A DNA stretch of 64,000 bases from Oegoconia quadripuncta (taxonomy: Eukaryota > Arthropoda > Insecta > Lepidoptera > Autostichidae): contig OX438757.1 in assembly GCA_949316235.1 (NCBI GenBank), positions 13,572,657-13,636,656 of the forward strand. The letters are read 5' to 3'. The notes under the pieces were generated by a model, which was given only the letters and a program-made list of their open reading frames with translations, was not told the origin of the DNA and did no database searches. Made by a program: the position numbers and the translations under genes. Below, one piece after another: positions 58,886 to 64,000 of the stretch. Position 1 is the first letter of the stretch. The number at the start of each line of letters is the position of its first letter.

Positions 58886-59160
58886 GAAGTTGGTGAAGAT
58901 TCAAAATTAGCTAAAAGTTTCGATAGAATACGTTCGATAGTAAGAAAAAAAGGTTTCCTTATATCGAGAAGCAAAGAGACTGAAAAAAAATCTAAGTTAG
59001 AAGAGCTAGTTAACGAATTTATGATACAACATCGCGCCATGAAAGAGGAGAAGCCTCCATCAATACAGAGTGAGAAACGGTACTCAACGTCGATACAGGA
59101 AACTGTCCTATTCCCACATGACAATATTTATAGCCACAGTTACCAAGAAGCATTAAATAG
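58886..59160 (+). CDS. NaCP60E: NaCP60E exon 13: II-III linker, first part
   Basis: Two AGs lie in the acceptor region (58873 and 58885). Only the second keeps frame with exon 12; the first gives an early stop. The donor is atag|gtatgc. It encodes EVGEDSKLAKSFDRIRSIVRKK, then a charged cytoplasmic linker with potential phosphosites (RYSTSIQE) and HSYQEALNR. It corresponds to the DSC1 II-III loop. Confidence 0.92.
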
Positions 59161-59236
59161 GTATGCAAAACATCTACTGCGTGTGTTAGATATACAACCT
59201 ATAAGGGGTGGCGTTTAATAAATCATTAAATTGCAG

Positions 59237-59475
59237 GCCAATATCAGTAGGATCAGAATTCGCATATCCATTCTATCAAACCGCTAATAACTTTAATCAC
59301 GGTAGTCAAGAAACTTTAAAAGATGTACGAGACTTAGCAACAGAACATAAAATTACTAGTATTAGAGAAGATTCCAAGGAAAATCTCGATGCATCACCTA
59401 CAGAACAAGTCGTGGCTCAAAGATTGTTAAACCAGATGTCTTCAGGTTACCATACACAACCATCAGATTCTAGAG
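59237..59475 (+). CDS. NaCP60E: NaCP60E exon 14: II-III linker, middle part
   Basis: The acceptor is aattgcag and the donor agag|gtgaga. It encodes PISVGSEFAYPFYQTANN, a Glu/Lys-rich stretch and LNQMSSGYHTQPSDSR. Both flanking codons are split and rejoin correctly (AG|G and G|AT). Poorly conserved cytoplasmic linker; no domain recognised. Confidence 0.9.
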
Positions 59476-59557
59476 GTGAGAAACAGCTTAAAATTCACCT
59501 ATCACCACGCGCTATAACTTAGATAGAAATTTAATATTAAAGTTTTTAAACTTTTAG

Positions 59558-59855
59558 ATGAAAATGAACATTACGAGATGGCACAAATTTCAAGTAAAAC
59601 GACACCAGAAAAATGTAGAAAAATGGGGAAGGAACCACCAAATATTTTAAGTAAGGACCCAACGAAACAACCGGATGACGCAGACATGAAGCATCCGTGG
59701 CAAACTTTAGTCTCATATGTGGATGAATTAACCGTAGGTGGGAGGAAGAACTCCAAAGGCGAATACATGGATCCGATGGGGAGCTTTCCGGGATTTGGGA
59801 AACAGAAGGAGGCGAAAGTTCCTGAGAATTGCTATCCGCGTCAATGTTATGATGC
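59558..59855 (+). CDS. NaCP60E: NaCP60E exon 15: II-III linker, last part
   Basis: The acceptor is aacttttag and the donor gatgc|gtatgt. It encodes ENEHYEMAQISSKTTPEKCRK, then WQTLVSYVDELTVGGRKN and PENCYPRQCYDA, the conserved approach to domain III. Cytoplasmic. Confidence 0.93.
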
Positions 59856-60006
59856 GTATGTAATTTTTGCATGAAACTGCTCATTAACTTCTCTCCCATA
59901 ACATTTATCCTCTGCATTTTGACAATTTAACGCAAGGTTTTATCCAAGTTTAAGTGCATATAAAATTATGTAAGTAGAGCCTGCTAATTTTTTCCCATCG
60001 TTGCAG

Positions 60007-60322
60007 ATGCTCTTGTTGGGATGCATGTATAGAAACAAAGATGGGTCAACGTTGGATGGTAGTTCGAACATTTGTTCTACGATACGTTGACACACCAGCC
60101 TTCGAGTGGTTCGTTTTGGTGCTCATATTTGCATCCAGTATTACCCTCTGTTTCGAAGACATTCATCTCGAAAAAAATAAGCCTTTGAAGAAAATCCTTT
60201 ATTGGACTAACCTTGGCTTTTGCTTGATCTTCGTAGTAGAAATGTTTCTGAAATGGATTGCATTGGGGTTCTTCAGATATTTTACGAGCTTTTGGACATT
60301 ATTAGATTTTACTATAGTTTTT
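60007..60322 (+). CDS. NaCP60E: NaCP60E exon 16: domain III S1, S2 and start of S3
   Basis: The acceptor is cgttgcag and the donor tttt|gtaagt. It encodes a Cys-rich lead-in (CSCWDACIE), S1 (FEWFVLVLIFASSITLCFED), S2 (LGFCLIFVVEMFLKWIALGF) and the first half of S3 (FWTLLDFTIVF). Confidence 0.96.
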
Positions 60323-60400
60323 GTAAGTATTGAACTTTATTTACCTCATCCTTTTCGTTCTAATTCTTTCCAATTTTTCAACTAACTTTGCTCCTTACAG

Positions 60401-60676
60401 GTGTCAGTGTTTAGTTTATTAATAGAAGAAAATGAAAATTTAAAAGTGTTAAGATCTTTAAGAACTTTACGGGCATTACGGCCACTTCGCGCGATATCTC
60501 GGTGGCAAGGAATGAGGATAGTAGTGAACGCTCTAATGTATGCAATACCTAGTATCTTCAACGTATTATTAGTTTGTTTAGTGTTTTGGTTAATATTTTC
60601 AATTATGGGAGTGCAGTTTTTCGGTGGGAAGTTTTTCAAGTGCGTTGATGTAGAAGGAGAGTTATTGCCTTTAGAG
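60401..60676 (+). CDS. NaCP60E: NaCP60E exon 17: domain III S3 end, S4 and S5
   Basis: The acceptor is ccttacag and the donor agag|gtaagt, phase 0 at both ends. It completes S3 (VSVFSLLI), then encodes a strong S4 ([16 protein letters not shown], six basic residues), the linker with [10 protein letters not shown], and S5 ([18 protein letters not shown]). The ILV-rich S5 is very close to insect sodium channels. Confidence 0.97.
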
Positions 60677-60744
60677 GTAAGTTATCAACTTATAACATCA
60701 TTACCCGAATTAAGTAATATTCTAATTATGAGTTTTGCTTTCAG

Positions 60745-61041
60745 ATGGTAAACGATAAATGGGAGTGCTATTACAATAATTTTTCTTGGATTAATTCCAA
60801 GATCTCTTTTGACCATGTCGGTATAGCATACTTAGCGTTATTTCAAGTGGCAACTTTTGAGGGATGGATGGAAGTTATGGCTGATGCAGTTGATGCAAGA
60901 GGAGTAGACTTGCAGCCGGCGAGAGAAGCCAATCTTTACGCTTATATTTATTTCGTTATATTTATAGTTTGCGGTTCATTTTTCACTTTGAATCTCTTTA
61001 TAGGAGTAATTATAGATAATTTTAATATGCTCAAGAAGAAG
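60745..61041 (+). CDS. NaCP60E: NaCP60E exon 18: domain III pore (selectivity E) and S6
   Basis: The acceptor is ctttcag and the donor aagaag|gtacgt. The pore loop reads [18 protein letters not shown]. In para channels this position is Lys (TFKGW); Glu here identifies the DSC1/BSC1 class. S6 follows ([20 protein letters not shown]), then [10 protein letters not shown]. Confidence 0.97.
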
Positions 61042-61116
61042 GTACGTAATTATAATTTAAATAAATTAATCATATTAAAAATATAGCACAATCTGCATGA
61101 TCGCTTTCTATTTCAG

Positions 61117-61405
61117 TATGAAGGTGGAGTATTAGAAATGTTTCTCACAGAAAGCCAAAAGCACTATTACACAGCAATGAAGAAACTTGGCAGAAAGAAG
61201 CCCCAGAAAGTAATAAAAAGGCCAAGAAATCAGATCCTTGCTATGTTCTATGATTTATCGAATTCGCGACGTTTCGAGATCGCTATTTTCGTACTGATCT
61301 TCTTAAATATGCTCACGATGGGTATAGAACATTACGATCAGCCGCATTCCGTTTTCTTTATTCTAGAAGTTAGTAATGCCTTCTTCACTACAGTATTTGG
61401 TTTAG
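61117..61405 (+). CDS. NaCP60E: NaCP60E exon 19: III-IV linker (MFL) and domain IV S1-S2
   Basis: The acceptor is tatttcag and the donor ttag|gtaagt. It encodes YEGGVLEMFLTESQKHYY, placing MFL where sodium channels have the fast-inactivation MFM/IFM. It then reads KKLGRKKPQKVIKRPRNQ, S1 (FEIAIFVLIFLNMLTMGIE) and the start of S2 (VFFILEVSNAFFTTVFGL). Confidence 0.97.
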
Positions 61406-61475
61406 GTAAGTGTTCAAATCGAGTTAATTACTTTTCCAATTCGCAAATTCTTCTATCTCTTCCTTTATCTTACAG

Positions 61476-61669
61476 AGGCCATAGTTAAAATAGTTGGTCT
61501 TCGATACCATTATTTTACGGTGCCCTGGAATGTCTTCGATTTCCTTCTGGTGTTGGCATCAATACTGGGTATACTTATGGAAGATATCATGATAGATCTG
61601 CCTATATCGCCCACTCTACTTCGAGTGGTTCGTGTCTTTCGAATAGGGAGAATTTTAAGACTGATTAAA
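61476..61669 (+). CDS. NaCP60E: NaCP60E exon 20: domain IV S2 end, S3 and S4
   Basis: The acceptor is tcttacag and the donor ttaaa|gtgagt. It encodes EAIVKIVGLRYHYF, S3 (WNVFDFLLVLASILGILM) and S4 (LLRVVRVFRIGRILRLIK), with Arg every third residue. Confidence 0.97.
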
Positions 61670-61759
61670 GTGAGTATTTATTCTAAACTTGTTTTCGCGT
61701 TTATTTTACGGATAAATTATAGACTAAAATAAATACAACATGATTTTTGTCCATTTCAG

Positions 61760-61962
61760 GCCGCTAAGGGCATTAGGAAACTCCTATTCGCGCTAGTAGT
61801 ATCCCTACCAGCCTTATTCAACATCGGCGCATTGTTGGCGTTGATAACCTTCATTTATGCGATCATAGGCATGTCTGTGTTTGGGCATGTAAAAGAGCAA
61901 GGCGCTTTGGACGATTTGGTAAATTTTCAAACGTTCGGACGAAGTATGCAGTTGCTTTTTCG
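61760..61962 (+). CDS. NaCP60E: NaCP60E exon 21: domain IV S4-S5 linker, S5, pore helix start
   Basis: The acceptor is catttcag and the donor ttttcg|gtgagt. It encodes [21 protein letters not shown]5 ([19 protein letters not shown]) and the pore helix start [15 protein letters not shown]. The intron interrupts the pore just before the selectivity residue. Confidence 0.97.
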
Positions 61963-62076
61963 GTGAGTTTGCATTTTGTTTAATTTAATGAAAATAATAT
62001 AAAAAGCTGATATGGGGTTTCGTCAACCGTAAAAGACTCAGGAAAAAATTATATTAAATCACTTTTTACTTTCAAG

Positions 62077-62349
62077 CCTCATGACGTCAGCCGGTTGGAA
62101 CGACGTTTTGGAGTCCCTAATGATCCAACCTCCCGAATGCGAGATGAACGATCACGGCCACTTAAATGGAAATTGCGGCAGTCCACTTTTAGCCATCACC
62201 TACTTCACTTCCTTTATCATCATCAGCTATATGATTGTCATCAACATGTACATTGCTATTATACTGGAGAACTTCAATCAGGCTCACCAGGAGGAGGAGA
62301 TTGGGATTGTTGAAGATGACCTTGAGATGTTCTATATCCGATGGTCCAA
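62077..62349 (+). CDS. NaCP60E: NaCP60E exon 22: domain IV pore (selectivity A) and S6
   Basis: The acceptor is tttcaag and the donor ccaa|gtcagt. The pore reads LMTSAGWNDVLESLM, with Ala as selectivity residue. S6 follows (FIIISYMIVINMYIAIILEN), then the EF-hand-like acidic start of the C-terminus (EEEIGIVEDDLEMFYIRW). It rejoins exon 23 as K|YDPHATQF. Confidence 0.97.
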
Positions 62350-62472
62350 GTCAGTACCAAATATTCCATAAATTAAATACTTTGGATAATGCGTGTTATG
62401 TCGATTATATAGAGATTACTTATAATTTACCAGCAATGGAAATAATGTTCTAACAATTACTTTTACTTTCAG

Positions 62473-62832
62473 ATACGATCCTCATGCAACTCAATTCATT
62501 AGTTTCGTTCAATTATCAGACTTTATAGCCTCACTTGATCCACCTTTAGGCATATCTAAACCAAATACAGTTGCATTAGTCAGTTTTAATCTTCCCATAG
62601 CCAGAGGAAACAAAATACACTGTTTGGATATACTCCACTCTTTAGTTAAACACGTGTTAGGTCATGTCGAAGAAACCGACACGTTTAGACAACTACAAGA
62701 ACAAATGGATATTAAGTTCAAGAAGCAATTTCCCACAAGAAAAGAGTTAGAAATAGTTTCATCGACGAGAATATGGAAGAGGGAAGATAAAGCCGCTCGG
62801 ACAGTACAACGAACCTGGCGGGAATATGTCAA
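62473..62832 (+). CDS. NaCP60E: NaCP60E exon 23: C-terminal domain with IQ-like motif
   Basis: The acceptor is actttcag and the donor gtcaa|gtaagc. It encodes YDPHATQFISFVQLSDF, DILHSLVKHVLGHVEETD and KKQFPTRKELEIVSSTRIW. It ends in ARTVQRTWREYVK, a degenerate IQ motif (V-Q-R-T-W-R) where calmodulin is expected to bind by analogy with sodium and calcium channels. Confidence 0.96.
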
Positions 62833-63030
62833 GTAAGCATAGTACTACTGAAATATTATTTTATTACCAGACAAGTAATCTGAAGACAAATATTCTTGGC
62901 CCATAGCCAAAGTGAGAGGGCGACTGAAACAAATTGGCAGATATCATTGCGGAGAGTAATTCCATTTAGAAATAATCATACGGGTCTTATTAGTATTATC
63001 ATTGAAAAATTTTATTAAAAATACTTGCAG

Positions 63031-63253
63031 GCGGAAGAATCGCAGTCCGTCGGTCGAAGATGAAAGTACAAAATGGTCACCGGGCGGAGGCTGGGGTGGT
63101 CGACTCAGTGCCCTGTTGCACGTCAGAAGGAGTTCCCACGCGTCAAGTCGGAAGTCTTCGAGAGCATCTGATGCTTCCGATATGAGCGAGTTGGGGGGAG
63201 CCTGGCTTAATTTGCCACTCCTGTTGCTTCCTGGTGCCACACCTGGTGACCAG
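63031..63253 (+). CDS. NaCP60E: NaCP60E exon 24: Ser/Arg-rich C-terminal tail
   Basis: The acceptor is acttgcag and the donor accag|gtaacc. It continues exon 23 in frame as KRKNRSPSVEDESTKW, a Gly-rich patch, then RRSSHASSRKSSRASDASD, dense in potential phosphosites. It ends with an unexpected hydrophobic run (WLNLPLLLLPGA). The tail is divergent in this family, so exon limits rest on splice signals and phase. Confidence 0.85.
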
Positions 63254-63561
63254 GTAACCAAATCCTTTCAAATCCTGCTGTATCTTGCTCTAAGCATGAC
63301 CGCAGTTATTAACGTTGCTTCACTGAAATTACTAGAATACTTTAGTATTATTCTTATAATTCTCAATTAAGTACTTCATCTGAAGTTTTCCTTTTATCTT
63401 AGTGGATATATTTGAAAGTTAAAATTATTTGTCATGAACGATTATTTTGCTAACTTTTAGCCTTAGTTTTATAACTTTACTCTTTAGAGGGGAGGCGTTT
63501 CTATATCCAACAGTGAGAATAGCGGAAATATTCAAATTTATTGACGAACGTTCATGTTCAG

Positions 63562-63681
63562 GCTGCAAGTGGTTCAGAATCCGCACCGCCTAGAAGGAGG
63601 TCTGCCTACGGTTTGCCACTATTTCTGCGGCATCAGGACGCGGTTGACGAAGATGGAGGCCCGAAACGCGCAGGTTCATAT
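63562..63681 (+). CDS. NaCP60E: NaCP60E exon 25: C-terminal tail (3' end uncertain)
   Basis: The acceptor is catgttcag. It encodes AASGSESAPPRRRSAYGLPL and DEDGGPKRAGSY in phase 0 with exon 24. Three ends are possible: donor g|gttcat at 63673, donor tat|gtaatg at 63681, or read-through to an in-frame stop at 63711-63713. I prefer 63681 because the downstream read-through residues look non-coding. Confidence 0.72.
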
Positions 63682-63713
63682 GTAATGTTTTGCTTTTCGT
63701 GTCTTCCTCTATA

Positions 63714-64000
63714 GATAGCTTTGATCCTTTGTCGATATCAGACAAACTTCACACTAAGTAGACGTTTCAAATTCTTTAATAGAAAAATTTTTGCCTCATA
63801 ATTATAAAAATGCAAACACGACACAAATTAAAGTCTCTGATCCAGGGGCTTATTTTAAAAGGTTAGACCTTTTGTCGTTATCCAGATTCTGTAGATCATC
63901 CAGATATGAAATGAAAAGCATAGAACTGAGTCTAATTAAAAAATATTATTTCGAACGTACAAAAACAATCGATGATTTCATCATTATAAGTAGTTCCACT
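63714..64000 (+). other. Sequence after last recognised exon
   Basis: AT-rich sequence with no recognised coding or repeat content. It is either the next intron or the 3' UTR, depending on how exon 25 ends. No clear polyadenylation signal settles this. Confidence 0.5.

Larger units (their letters stand above)
6761..63713 (+). other. NaCP60E: DSC1/NaCP60E-type voltage-gated cation channel gene (partial, 25 exons in window)
   Basis: This is the gene span for a four-domain voltage-gated channel alpha subunit of the plasma membrane. It assembles from 25 exons, listed individually, into about 1,880 residues. Each domain shows S1-S6 with a charged S4 and a pore loop; S1 of domain I is upstream of the window. 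Pore residues are D (TLDYW), E (CGEWI), E (TFEGW) and A (TSAGW). This DEEA ring separates the DSC1/BSC1 family from para sodium channels, which have DEKA. The family is known to conduct calcium preferentially and to tune neuronal excitability. Phases match at all 24 splice junctions. The gene starts upstream of the window; the last exon may read to a stop at about 63711-63713 or splice onward. Orthology is from recalled family sequence, not a database search. Confidence 0.93.

Noticed and set aside
57183..60400. Mutually exclusive duplicate exons such as those in domain II or III of para
   Set aside because: Introns here are 68-450 bp and contain no second copy of an S3-S4 exon.
6761..63681. 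Identification as the para sodium channel
   Set aside because: Domain III pore residue is Glu, not Lys, and the linkers match recalled DSC1 sequence better.
1..64000. CRISPR array, telomeric repeats or viral genome
   Set aside because: No regularly spaced repeats with unique spacers, no TTAGG array and no viral capsid or polymerase gene were seen; RT fragments are all non-LTR type.

Overview
The window is AT-rich insect DNA, most likely from a moth or butterfly. The evidence is a single voltage-gated cation channel of the insect DSC1/NaCP60E type, embedded in a dense population of tRNA-derived SINEs, LINE 3' ends and MITEs of the kind typical of Lepidoptera. No species can be named from the sequence alone.

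Host gene: 25 exons on the + strand, 6761 to about 63681, encode roughly 1,880 contiguous residues of a four-domain (4 x 6TM) channel. They run from domain I S2 to the C-terminal tail; the N-terminus and domain I S1 lie upstream of the window. All 24 internal junctions use AG/GT borders and preserve the reading frame. The pore residues of domains I-IV read D, E, E, A. Para-type sodium channels have D, E, K, A, and DEEA is the hallmark of the DSC1/BSC1 class, which conducts calcium preferentially. The III-IV linker carries MFL in place of the MFM of para.

Layout: 1-6760 is upstream intron or intergenic DNA with LINE, SINE and foldback remnants. Domain I and the I-II linker (exons 1-6) are spread over about 46 kb, with introns of 13.6, 9.4 and 19.1 kb full of transposons. 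From exon 9 (56968) to exon 25 the gene is compact, with introns of 68-450 bp.

Mobile DNA: two related, apparently intact Tc1/mariner-superfamily transposons with catalytic spacing near DD41D sit in introns 3 and 5. Element 1 (22117-24548) has 428-bp terminal inverted repeats and a single-exon transposase of 360 aa. Element 2 (49188-52441) has 626-bp inverted repeats and a two-exon transposase of about 366 aa, and it landed inside a hAT-like MITE that still carries its 8-bp target duplication. Other content: about ten copies of one tRNA-derived SINE, several copies of a second, a 5S-rRNA-derived (SINE3-like) element, nested MITEs, large foldback elements, and remnants of at least six LINE lineages. 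No other host protein gene, rRNA, true tRNA or CRISPR array was recognised.
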